Positions 11,150 through 21,130 of a stretch of 64,000 nucleotides of DNA are shown piece after piece; the stretch's first letter is position 1; each line of letters opens with the position of its first letter. A model generated the notes under the pieces. That model worked only from the letters and a program-made list of their open reading frames with translations. It did no database searches and was not told the origin of the DNA. The stretch is from assembly GCA_023374025.1 (NCBI GenBank), contig SIJG01000082.1, positions 459,464-523,463 on the forward strand, in the 5' to 3' direction. Source of the stretch: Heterodera schachtii. Its lineage: Eukaryota; Nematoda; Chromadorea; Rhabditida; Heteroderidae. Made by a program: the position numbers and the translations under genes.

Positions 11150-11940
11150 GGAATTTAGAAAGTACCGGGCCCGGGACCGGGCTTAGACAATTGACCGGGA
11201 GCGGTCCGCCCGTTCAAAAAAAAAAGCCCGTTTTACCGGGGGTCCCTGGTCAGGTCCAAAATTTTGACCGGGCGCCCGCCGGGACCGGGCTTTTTTCAAA
11301 ATTTTTTGAATTTTGATTAAAAAATTCGAAAAAATTTTTTATAGTCTTATTTTAGCTTAGAATTATATCAAGTCATGTAAATCGACCTTTTTTTTTTTGC
11401 TTTACAAAACTCTTTTTACGGAGCATTTTTTCAAAAAAAAATTGGGGTCAAGGGGGGGGGGGAAGGTCCGGCGGTGCCAATAGGCGCCGCCGGGGAAAAC
11501 TTTTTGAAAATTTGTGTATGATTTGTTAACAGATTTACACAAAAAATGACCAAATTTTGCTATTTTGAGCTAAATTTTTGGAAAAATTGCTTTTTGTACA
11601 AGGCGACGCTGAGGAAAAATTTTGACTTTTAATGAAATTTCTTAAGAAAATTTGTTGAATTTTTCATAAAATTTGGAAATCTTTTTTGATAAAAAAAGTT
11701 ATGAAAATGTTACTCAATTACGTATGGATTTGGGGTCTTTTTATCAGTTGAAATTGCTGCAAATATTCAAAAATCGCAAGTTCTGTCTTGAAAATTTTTT
11801 GAATTAAAGACATTTCGCCAAAAAAATTATTGCTTTTTTCAAATCAGGGGCAGTTTCACTGGCGAAATTTAAGCCCGTTTTAGCCCGGTCAAATTGACCG
11901 GGCCCGGGACCGGGCTAAACAATGTGAATTTAATTAGGAA
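11150..11940. repeat. GGGACC-rich repeat element, ends undefined
   Basis: GC-rich blocks at 11150-11290 and 11875-11925 repeat the words ACCGGGCCCGGGACCGGGCT and GCCCGTTTTA around an AT-rich core. The core holds one copy of the dispersed GGCGGTGCC hairpin (11465-11496). It resembles hAT-type MITEs elsewhere in the window, but no target duplication was found. Confidence 0.4.
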
Positions 11941-13097
11941 TTTTACCAGATTTGAGTCAACAATTTGAAAAAAATTCCATGTCCGGGATTCGGAGTAGAA
12001 TTTCAAAAAATTGCATGTGCGATTTTCAGGGTAATCCGAAAAGTCTGAAATTAAGAAAAAAGCTTTTGTACACAGAAAAGCCGGCCGAGTTTGAGCCAAA
12101 TTATATTTTTAATGGAAGATTAATCGAATAATTTTGATTTTTTGAATCAAGTATTGAGATTTATCAATGGATAAAACGAAACCAAAATTAAATCATTAAA
12201 AAAAAAATTAAAAAATACCAATACAAATATATTTCTTATTTAGAAACTCGAAAATTATTTTTTAATTTTTTGAAAATAAATTTTAAAAAATCAATATTTT
12301 TTAAATTTTTCTTTATTCATTTATATGATAAGAAAGCATAAGTTGCATTATTGCTTTGTTCTTTTTATTATTATCCTCTTAATAACTCTTGTCCTGTTTT
12401 TGAGGTTCTTTCCCTACCCGCATAATTAAATTATTTATTTTTTTCAATGTTTTACGGTTTGCATGCTAATAAAAATGGCATTTTAATGCAATTAACACCT
12501 ATTAGCATAATTTAACGGCAAAGATATTTCTCTCTAGCACTTTCTGAGTTTCATTATGAGAACGAACATTTTTAGTATAGTCCCAAATGTGAGTATATTA
12601 AGCCAAAATAGCGACGTAAAATGACAAATTCCGATTAAAGAAATATTTTTCACAAAATGGCGGAAAAATTAGGCTTTAAAGACCAATAATCATTTCACAT
12701 TTACACCATTGCACAGATTAAATGCGGCCAACAGAAATTGAATGGGTAGTAATTAGGCGTAAATCCTTTTTCAATTAGAGCTTAAATGCTGTTGGTCCAA
12801 AATGTTCCGTTATTTTTTATAAATTTAATCTGGACAATCCTCGCTGATATTTATATATGAACACAAAATCTAAAATGCCAATGCCAAAATTAAATTTGGC
12901 ACTTTCGAAAGCATTGCGCTCAAATTGTTTAACTAATTTCATTGTGATGTGATTAAGCCTTGTTTTCAGCTCTTCCGCATTAAACTCTTTCTAGGGAAAT
13001 CATTTAAAAAGAATTGATAAAAAAAAGTAATTAATTTAAAATGCATTCTTTTTTTAGAAGATCCTTGAAATGAAGAGTGTAAAACTTAAAAGTGCAT
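11941..13097. repeat. Class B upstream cassette before G3
   Basis: Same ordered blocks as upstream of G2: the CTTGTCCTGTTTTTGAGGTT block near 12385, the GCATGCTAATAAAAATGGCA block near 12465, the AATGCGGCCAACAGAAATTG block near 12720 and the TTTGGCACTTTCGAAAGCATT block near 12895. No gene seen. Confidence 0.6.
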
Positions 13098-13172
13098 TGG
13101 CCCGATGGCACTCGAACCCACGGCATTTCCATGCCGTTGAATAATGCCTTTAATCGACTGGCCTACGGGCGC
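13098..13172 (-). pseudogene. tRNA-like sequence upstream of G3
   Basis: Minus strand: TAGGCCAGTCGATTAAAGGC as a weak A box, then GGTTCGAGTGCC as a B box with one deviation. A-to-B spacing is canonical, the acceptor ends pair in GCCCG/CGGGC, and the T stem is partly paired. U33 is missing from the best anticodon loop. It is nearly identical to the copies at 20813 and 51051. Confidence 0.5.
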
Positions 13173-13535
13173 TCCCTCATTTTAATGCTTTTCACTGTCT
13201 TTTATTTCACTTTTTCCCCACACTTCCGTTTCCTTTTGCTGGCATCTTCATGAGAACTGAATAAATTAGCTCTTTCAGATTGAAATTGTTCCGCAAACAT
13301 AATTAAAAAATCAAATTTTTAAATTTGCAAAAGTTTTTTTTAAATTTGGTTCTATGACAATTAAAATTGCGAAAATATGGAAACATAAAATACAATAATT
13401 TAAAAAGGTACCAAAAATTATTATGTAAATTTATTAATTTACATGCATTTAATTTTAAAATGACTTTTCACTAAACAAAAAAATTTGTTTAAAGCGAATA
13501 ATAATTTGAATTAGCTATTCCCAGCTTTGACATAA

Positions 13536-15222
13536 ATGGCTTCAATTAACACCAGTTCAAATAATCCGGTAAAAGTAATTAATTAATTGCTTTCAATCAA
13601 TTATAGTTTAAATATCTTTAATGTTAAAATGAAGAAAAGTTTAAATTTTAATCATTATAAAATTCAGCTTTATTTGGCCTTCCGTTTCGCCGGTCCGTCC
13701 GCCGATTTGATTGTGCCGGCCGTTGCGCTGAATTTGGTTGCGTTGGTTGGCATTGTGTTGAACGGCACAGTTTTAGTGGTCACTGTCAAATCCAGGCAAA
13801 TGCCATGGCATTTAATTAATTTCAATTTTCCTTTTTAATTTATTTCCCATTTTCAGTTCCCTCCGCGGCTCAGCCAATTTTCTGATGGCACTGATTTGTC
13901 TTTGTGAATTGGTCCACCAAATTGGGAACATTTTCTTCTTGGCTATTGTCATTTCGGGCACAAATTTTGTCAGTTTGCTCACTGCTGACTTAATTTTGGC
14001 GGTAAATTTTGAATTTTATTTTTTGAATTTTATTTAATTTTTAAATTTTTAGCCAACGATTTTTGCTATGAATTGTGGCTTAATGGCAATGCTTTGTTCT
14101 GCGGTTGATCGACTTTTATCTGTTATTTCACCTATTAAGTGAGGAAAATTAACAGTTTTTGAACAAAATTTTAAAAATAATTGTGAAAAAATAATAAAAA
14201 TTGAGAATTCTTTTCAACAAAAGAACAAAAAATTTTATAAAATAGAGCATTTTTTCATTATCGAAAATGTCGATTAAACATTCTGAAAAAAGAATGCTTC
14301 GAATTTGAAAAAGCAAAAAACTCGAAAAAAGGTACGAATTGAAACCCTAAATTTGGGGTATTTTATATTTATAATTTATTTTTATGTTTTTAGACACATG
14401 GACATTTTATTACAGTTCAAATATGTGTACCTGTTCAGTTATCTGCTAATTTGCACAATTTATGGTGCATATTCATTGAATTATATGCTCGCAAATGCAT
14501 TTGAAAATGCGGGAAAGTATGGCGCAATTAATTTACAATTAACTAATTAAAACATTAATATTTTTCAGTCCAACCACCGGTTTTGTGGCCGAATCTTTTC
14601 GTGGCACCATTGGATACAAATTCTTCGCCGGCACATTCATTATTTCATTGTGTAGCACCTGTTGTTATGTATCCATTTTTGTGCTCATCCGACGCAAAGA
14701 TTATGGCAATTTTTTGGCATTTTGATTTAAACAAAAAATTTCAATTATTTTTTTACAGTACGCCAACAGACGAACACTCGACTAATACGGTCATTAATCA
14801 TCATTTTATTGATTAACATTGGTGGATATTTGCTCAATTTATCCATATATCAATTTCTTCAAGCGATTGGCCATATTTTTGGGTAAATTAAAATCTTAAT
14901 TTTTAAAGTTTAAATTTTCAAAAAATTAAAGCTCTCCAATTCGTATTTGGCAATTCTCTTTTATTGCTTGCATTCTGTTAAATGCAGCGGCAGGATCAAA
15001 TGCAATTGTCCTTTATTTAAACAGGTCATTATTATCAAAATAATTAATTAATTGCTTTCGTAATTATCTGATCACACTAATTGTTAAAAATTTTTTAATG
15101 AGTTTTATTTTTCTTCAAGCACTGAATATCGCCGACTGTTCAAAAAAGAATTAAAAATGTGCTTTGGATGTTTCCATGCTAAAAATGGTCAACGAAATAA
15201 TGAAAGAAATTCTTTTGTCTAA
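13536..15222 (+). CDS. srsx-like chemoreceptor G3 (class B), intact
   Basis: Nine exons give 323 residues: 13536-13568, 13668-13795, 13857-14001, 14053-14138, 14394-14516, 14569-14705, 14759-14882, 14932-15024, 15120-15222 (TAA). A predicted seven-helix G-protein-coupled receptor for the cell membrane of sensory neurons. Helix 1 carries GIVLNGTVLVV with the conserved Asn. The next loop and helix 2 read SLRGSANFLMALICLCELVH, typical of nematode srsx receptors. Helix 3 ends in VDRLLSVISP (DRY equivalent), and helix 7 contains AAGSNAIVLYLNSTEYR. The start is the only ATG in the short first exon, which encodes MASINTSSNNP. Introns 2 and 6 start with GC. Intron 4 (255 bases) is the longest, as in other class B copies. 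An AT-rich transposon is inserted exactly at the stop codon. Ligand unknown; family call firm, expression untested. Confidence 0.87.
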
Positions 15223-15227
15223 TTTTT

Positions 15228-15835
15228 AGGGCTGCCACTTTTATGTAAATACATATTTTTTCCTGGATTCTCCATGCTCTAATTATAGGAAAAACACTTT
15301 CTTTTTTATGTTTGCGAAGAAAATTTGGGACTTTTATTTACATATTTTTACACATTTCGGGGTTTTTAAAAATATTTGGTACATATTTTGGACTTTTTCA
15401 TACATTTTTTTTTGCATATTTGGTACATTTTTTGGACTTTTTTCTTATATATTTTCATTTTTTAAAATATATTGAGGATTTTTTACTGAAATTTTGGAAA
15501 TCCTCAAAAAAAAATATCCAAAATTTCGGCAAATTTTTTTTATACATATTTTGGGAATTTTTGAAAATTTATAGTGAAAACTAATTTTGAAAATGTACCC
15601 CTGAAAAATACAAAAAAGTAATTTTTAAAATATAAAAAGTAATTCTAAGCCTATTTATGTCATTTTTATGGCATTTTGTGCCTATTTCATCCTTTATGAG
15701 GAAATTTTTTCCCAAAAATAACCATTTTAAAAATTTATTTACATATTTGGGGTTTTTTGTACATATTTCGGGATTTTTCTTACATATTTATGTAAATATT
15801 TTGACCACTTTTTGTACATATTTTTGACAGACCCA
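15228..15835. mobile_element. AT-rich transposon with 9-bp target duplication at the G3 stop codon
   Basis: A 608-bp insertion flanked by CTAATTTTT on both sides (15219-15227 and 15836-15844). The paralog G4 has the uninterrupted site at 22796-22804, which proves the insertion. The ends are imperfect inverted repeats, AGGGCTGCCA and (reversed) TGGGTCTGTCA. The interior is made of TACATATTTTGG-like words and has no coding capacity. Related ends occur at about 26114, 31828 and 61912. The 9-bp duplication points to a Mutator-like element. Confidence 0.8.
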
Positions 15836-16350
15836 CTAATTTTTATTCACTCAAAATGTCATTATTTTTAATTAATTTATTTGAAACATTATGTCAATTT
15901 ATTTTATTTTCATTTTTTTTGTTATATAACTATCAAACCCTTAAAATTGAAAATTCCGAATTTCAACAAATAATTTTCACACAAAGAGCAGGTATTTACA
16001 TTTTTTTAATTAAATTTCAGACATTTTTAAAGTGCGGGATGTGTATAATACAAAATGTGATAATCGCATATTGAACACTGTAGGAAAGTTAGGCCCTAAA
16101 CAAAAATACAATGAAATTTAAAGCAAATAATTTCATTTATAATCGAAAAATAAATTGCGAAATACGAAATTTGGAAAATAATGAAACTAAAATAAAAATA
16201 TTAAAAGCGAACAATTTTTTTGTCGCATTATTTTTTCTAAATTTTTTTGCCCAAATTTTAGTGATTTAAAGCCATTTTTTAGAAACCATGAGTTTTCGGG
16301 TCTGGCGGTGCCGTTAGGCGTCGCCGGGAAAATTTTTTAAAGAATTTGAG
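15836..16350. other. 3' flank of G3, then a repeat-derived segment
   Basis: Sequence downstream of the insertion resumes the receptor 3' flank. From about 16200 it carries a copy of the dispersed GC-rich hairpin (TCTGGCGGTGCCGTTAGGCG at 16301-16320). No gene seen. Confidence 0.4.
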
Positions 16351-16640
16351 AATAGGAAATTAAAATTCAAATCCTTTCACTTCAATTGGAATTGGGGGGG
16401 GGGGGGGTGGAGACGAACACACGGAGACCAAGCCACACAAATTTATTTAAAGTCCGAGGAGATCGAAGAACAAAATGAGAACAAAATTAGAAAGAAAATT
16501 GGCGGAACAAATTAAATGAGAATATGAGAAGTAAAAAAGTGAACAAACATAATTAAAGAGGTCAACAAACATAAAATAAATAGAGACAAAATGCCACAAT
16601 AATTTAAAATTAAAACAAATATCTTAATTAATCTCCAACA
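16351..16640 (-). repeat. 3' LTR
   Basis: 290-bp direct repeat matching 18856-19149, with a handful of substitutions, a one-base indel and a two-base difference in the G tract. It lies downstream of the element's coding region. Confidence 0.8.
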
Positions 16641-16713
16641 CACCCAAACAATCATGAGAGGCGTCCCTGCCTCAAAACATCACGCGTCCATCGAAAGGTC
16701 GGTTCACCAGCAT

Positions 16714-17760
16714 TCAACGGCGAAAAGGGCGAGAGTCCGACGGATCAGAACGGCGATTCATCGGCGGTCCATAGCGATTGTTGTTGCGCCACTGTCCAGC
16801 GTACGGATGATGACGAGTCGAAGTGCCACGGCGATTTTGGGACGGGAACGGTCCAACCCGACAAGGATCGACTCGATCTCTTGGGGTGACATTCGGGGCC
16901 ATAACAACCGTCGGGCTCATACGAGAATCGGCTCGATTACTCGTAGAGACAACTGTAGAATGAACGGTCCGGATTTTTAAATCCTGATCGCCCGGGAATT
17001 TCGTCTGGGAGAAAATCCAAGCCTTAAGCATTTTGCAGCCATTATTACACATTTTCCCCTCTTCGGAAACAGTGTGTTTGTTGAAGTTTTCCCCAAATCG
17101 GAAAATGCCAAAACTGATCGGCCTTTTTCGGTGGTAAAAATTGGAGTGATCGGTGATGACGGCGTGCATTTTGGCGATCAGCTCCTCGCATTCCGTTGCC
17201 TTGGCGTGCACATACGGTGGAGGGCACCAAAATATTTGCACGTGGGGAAAGCGCTTGCACAGGCCGATGATCATTTCGAACTGGGCCACGATCGACTTTT
17301 CGGTTTCGCCCTGCATCAATGAGTCACGTCCAGCCAAAATGAGCAGTGCCTTGACGCGGCTTGACAGAACGATCGGCTGAAATTGGCGAATTAAATCGGC
17401 CATTGAACTCTCTCCTCCAATGCAGTAGGAGCCGTTGATGTGTTTGGCGAGCATTTCGGCCGACGAGTCTCCGAGCAGAACACGGTCATGTGCCAAAAAG
17501 CGGCTCGCTTTATGCACAATCGTGGACCGCACACGTTCCAACGCCCACGAACTGTCTTTGAAGACTTCGCGCCATTTGTTCTTCTCAGAATCGGGCAGCG
17601 AATTGACTCCCTCTGGCATTTCCATCGACAAGGGCTTATATCCCGACTCAGTTAAAGCCTTTCGAGCCACATAACATGATCCGATCCACTTTTCCAAGGC
17701 CTGCCGTTGGTCCTCCTCCGTTGGGTATTTGCCTCGGCATTGCGTTTTGTTGCTGCCGCG
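16714..17760 (-). CDS. SGNH/GDSL hydrolase-like protein of the LTR element
   Basis: Open from just after an in-frame stop at 17761-17763 to the stop at 16714, at least 327 codons. No plausible ATG begins this frame, so the true N-terminus probably comes from the overlapping frame at 17648-17887 by a frameshift or an unseen splice. Motifs resembling the SGNH blocks occur in order: VLLGDSSAEML (block I, possible nucleophile Ser), GGESSMADL (block II Gly), LLILAGRDSLMQG (block III, with Asp where Asn is usual), and FNKHTVSEEG then GCKMLKAWIF (block V-like His, lacking the usual Asp three residues before). A basic Arg-rich tail follows. Esterase-like domains are known in some retroelement proteins (CR1-type LINE ORF1). 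Whether this copy is catalytic is doubtful because of the block III and V changes. Confidence 0.55.
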   Translation of the reverse strand, partial: RGSNKTQCRGKYPTEEDQRQALEKWIGSCYVARKALTESGYKPLSMEMPEGVNSLPDSEKNKWREVFKDSSWALERVRSTIVHKASRFLAHDRVLLGDSSAEMLAKHINGSYCIGGESSMADLIRQFQPIVLSSRVKALLILAGRDSLMQGETEKSIVAQFEMIIGLCKRFPHVQIFWCPPPYVHAKATECEELIAKMHAVITDHSNFYHRKRPISFGIFRFGENFNKHTVSEEGKMCNNGCKMLKAWIFSQTKFPGDQDLKIRTVHSTVVSTSNRADSRMSPTVVMAPNVTPRDRVDPCRVGPFPSQNRRGTSTRHHPYAGQWRNNNRYGPPMNRRSDPSDSRPFRR

Positions 17761-18434
17761 CTAACGCAGCTTGTTGGCGACTTTGAATTTGGCTGGAGCG
17801 AAAATTTTCGTGTTCCCGGTAGGGGCCAAAATCCTCATATATTTCACGGTGCCGATTTTGGTTGCTCACAATTGGAAAGTTTTGCAATTCGCCGTGAAAA
17901 TTTACTGGCGTCGATGTACGCCCAATAAATTCGCTTTGCGAAACATGACGCGTGTTTGGCGCGGATCCCTAACCAAATTTCTGTTGATTTGCTCATAGCG
18001 CAAATTTTCGGTGCCATTCTCAACAAATCTCATCCTTACTCCTTCCTCGCGCACCAAAAAATTTCCGAAATTTGGTCGCAAACCTTCAACAATGTCCGGG
18101 CGACCAATATTTTCGTCGCGAATTTGCTGCTGTTCGGTGCCATTGTTGCCACCACCGTTTGCTCCCGGCGGCAAATTCGATTGGATGGACACGTGCAAAA
18201 GGCGCCGTCGAATGCGTCGTCGTTTGCTGCCGCCATTTCACTAAAATGGTGTTCGTTTCCTCTCGACGACAAACTCAAATTTTGGTTAAGTCCTGCTGGC
18301 GAGATCGGAGTGTTAACCACTGGTTCATTTTCACCATGAACTCCTTCAACCTGTTGCTGTCGCTGCTGCTCTTCAACTGCTTCGTTTTGGTTTTGTGCGA
18401 AAGTTCGCAAATTCAACGCTCTCTGTCGTGTCAT
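17648..18434 (-). pseudogene. Gag-like Gln-rich region of the LTR element, frame-broken
   Basis: Three overlapping minus-strand frames follow one another: 18434-18036 (begins MTRQRALNLRTFAQNQNEA, Gln-rich), 18198-17902 (contains RPNFGNFLVREEGVRMRF) and 17887-17648 (QSRQQAALARQQQNA). Low-complexity Gln/Arg/Asn composition and position just after the 5' LTR suggest a gag-like nucleic-acid-binding region. The frame changes twice. These may be real frameshift mutations, programmed frameshifts or introns; the sequence alone does not decide. Confidence 0.4.
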
Positions 18435-18855
18435 TGGCGGCGAACGAAAAATGATTTTGCACCTGGCTCAGGCTTAGCAAAATAAAAATTCAAATTTTCC
18501 ACTGTCGGCACTTTTTCTGTTTGTTGACGTGGCGATTAGGACGGCGAATAGTACGGCGAATTCAACCTATTCGACTCGAATTTGTAGAATTGTTAAACGT
18601 TCGACTCGAATCGTTTTGCTGCAATTTGTCCTGGCTCAGGACTTTTCAACTACAATTTCTTCTTTTCTTCAAATTCAACTCCAACTCCGTTTATTCAACT
18701 TCACTTCAACTCCTTTTCTCCAACTTTTTTGAAATTCGCCCTGGCTCAGGGTTGATTCGAATTCCGTTGAGTTGTTGTCCGGTTCGGACTTCACACAAAC
18801 TACCTAATTCCGATCTCGCCTTTCCCCGTTTACCTGCTGTTCCTCAGGAGCGCCA

Positions 18856-19149
18856 AATAGGAAATTAAAATTCAAATCCTTTCACTTCAATTGGAATTGG
18901 GGGGGGGGGGGGGGTGGAGACGAACACACGGAGACCAAGCCACACAAATTTATTTAAAGTCCGAGGATTTCGAAGAACAAAATGAGAACAAAATTAGAAA
19001 GAAAATTGGCGGAACAAAATTAAATGAGAATATGAGAAGTAAAAAAAGTGAACAAACATAATTAAAGAGGTCAATAAACATAAAATAAATAGAGACAAAA
19101 TGCCACAATAATTTAAAATTAAAACAAATATCTTAATTAAGCTCCAACA
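18856..19149 (-). repeat. 5' LTR
   Basis: 294-bp direct repeat of 16351-16640. It is followed on the minus strand by TGGCGCTCC, a primer-binding-site-like sequence, immediately at its inner edge. Confidence 0.8.
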
Positions 19150-19153
19150 TGAG

Positions 19154-20812
19154 TGCAATTTTAATAGATTTTTGTCTATAAAATAAGGAAATTTTGCAAT
19201 TTTGAGATAAATTCGTATTTTTTCTTTTGTAGTGAATGTGCTTAATTATTTGATTTATTGTATTCTTTTTCAAATTTTGATAAAAAAATGATATCTTTTT
19301 AACCTTAAAGAAATGACCAATTCAAAAACATGCAATTAATTGTAGAAAATTAATGGCGACAAAAACGCAATAATTTGGCAATTTTTTATGGCGGGAGAAT
19401 TGAGTGAATGTAATTACAACATTGCCTAATTGACTTCAAAAAAGTAACAGCCAGAGGAACTCAAAAAACCACTAACGACCTTAAATTAGTTATCTCATTA
19501 GCATAATATTGTTGACTTTTGGAGATAAATTTTACGATTTTACACCCATAAATTTGAATTTTTTTTTGGCACCTCTTTTCCCATTTTTAGCACTTATTTT
19601 TGGTGTTTTTTGAACCTAAAAACTAACTATTTTGGCATCCCCTAGTCATATGTAACATCGGAATATTTTTCTCTGCACTCTCTCGATTATTAATTTTTGA
19701 CATTCATCATATTCTGCTGGTTCATGTAAATTTGTTTACGCTTCATTCTGTTTTCCCGCATTCCATTAGCTGGATTATTCCTCAAGTTCTTCTGTGTACT
19801 TTGTTGATGATGTCAATGTCTTTTTTCATACAAAATTAAAATCGTTTAAAAAATTTTTGATGGCACAAAAGGAATAATTTTCTCCAAAAACTTTGGAAAA
19901 ATTATTCCTTTTGTGACATCAAAAAACTAGGTGCATCTTTTTATATATTTTTAAAATTTTGAGGTGTGTACACAAACCCGAAAAGTGCCAATATTTTTAT
20001 TAAAAAATTAAAAAATACTGTTTATATTTTTGAAATTAGCTTTAAAAAATCGATGTTTTAACTTTTTTTATTACTGTATTGTTTTATTCTAATTTTATGA
20101 TAAACCAAAATGGCATTTGTTTCCTTACTTATTAATATTCGCTTAATAACCTTGTCCTGCTTTTGAGGTTCTTTCTAAATCCGAATAAATTTATTTGTTT
20201 TTCCTTTAAATAATCAAAATGCCATTGCAATGTTTTACGGTTGGCATGCTAATAAAAATGACATTTCCATGCAATTAACACCAATTAACATAATTCTACG
20301 GCAAAAATGAACAAAATCCGATTAAAGAAATATTTTTCATAAAATGGCGGAAAAATTTGGCTTAAAAGACCAATAATCATTTGACATTTACACCATTGCA
20401 CAGATTATGCGGCCAACAGAAATTGAAATGGGTAGTAATTAGGCGTCAAGCCTTCTTCAATTAGAGCTTAATTGCTGTTGGGCCAAAATGTTGTTCCGTT
20501 TTTTATTTTTAATTAAATCTGGACAATTCTCGCTGATATTTATATATAAACACAAACCTAAAATGCCAATGCCAAAATGAAATTTGACACTTTCGAAAGC
20601 ATTGCGCTCAAATTGTTTAATTAAATTGTCTTTTTCATTGTAATGTGATTAAGCCTTATTTTCAGCCCTCGAATAAAATTTTTCCCTTCAATTTTTTCGC
20701 ATTTTTTTTCTTTCTAGGGAAAATAATTTAAAAAGAATTGATAAGAAAATTCAAAATTCGTTCTTTTTTTAGAAGATCCTATAAATGAAAAGTGTCGAAC
20801 ATAAAAGTGCAT
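19154..20812. repeat. Intergenic; hairpin, then class B cassette before G4
   Basis: 19154-20050 is AT-rich without a gene. A strong hairpin lies at 19853-19926: arms TTTTTGATGGCACAAAAGGA and TCCTTTTGTGACATCAAAAA, extending to AATAATTTT on both sides. From about 20090 the ordered class B cassette blocks appear (ACCTTGTCCTGCTTTTGAGG near 20150, GTTTTACGGTTGGCATGCTA near 20233, ATGCGGCCAACAGAAATTGA near 20407, TTTGACACTTTCGAAAGCAT near 20582). Confidence 0.55.
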
Positions 20813-20886
20813 TGGCCCGATGGGACTCGAACCCCCGGCCATTCCATGCCGTTGAATAATGCTTTTAATCGACTGGGCTACGGGCG
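20813..20886 (-). pseudogene. tRNA-like sequence upstream of G4
   Basis: Minus strand TAGCCCAGTCGATTAAAAGC (A-box-like) and GGTTCGAGTCCC (B box) at canonical spacing, with GCCCG/CGGGC acceptor pairing. The best anticodon arm (ATTCA/GGAAT) has a loop ACGGCAT without U33. It is probably a tRNA-derived pseudogene duplicated with the receptor. Confidence 0.5.
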
Positions 20887-21130
20887 CTCCCTCATTTTAA
20901 CGCGCTTCTCTTTTTGTCTTTTTTTCCCACTTTTTCACACACTCACTTCCGCTTCCTTTTGCTAATGTAAGCGTCTCATGAGAACCTGAAAAATTTTTTT
21001 TTTAAATAATGAGTTTATGCCAAGAAAATTGTGAAAAATATTTTAATTTTAACAAATGATTTTCCACTAAACAAAGATTTTATTTAAAGCGCATAATAAT
21101 TTGAGTTAGCTTTTCCCAGCTTTGACAGAA

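Larger units (their letters stand above)
16351..19149 (-). mobile_element. LTR retroelement, non-autonomous, encoding an SGNH-like protein
   Basis: Two direct repeats, 16351-16640 and 18856-19149 (about 97 percent alike by eye), enclose 2.2 kb. TGAG flanks both outer edges (16347-16350 and 19150-19153), a 4-bp target duplication. Coding is on the minus strand, so the 5' repeat is the right one. It begins TGTTGGAG and ends CCTATT, followed directly by TGGCGCTCCTGAGG, a primer-binding-site-like start. Both repeats contain a G run (14 and 16 G on the plus strand). The interior has no reverse transcriptase, integrase or protease. High identity of the repeats means a recent insertion. How it was mobilised is unknown; trans-acting enzymes are presumed. 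Confidence 0.8.

Noticed and set aside
11150..11925. MITE with GGGACC-rich terminal repeats
   Set aside because: The GC-rich blocks at the two ends are in direct, not inverted, orientation and no target duplication could be found; listed only as an undefined repeat.
17045..18485. Plus-strand frames of 60-137 codons across the LTR element
   Set aside because: The LTR orientation, primer-binding-like site and motif-bearing protein all place coding on the minus strand.
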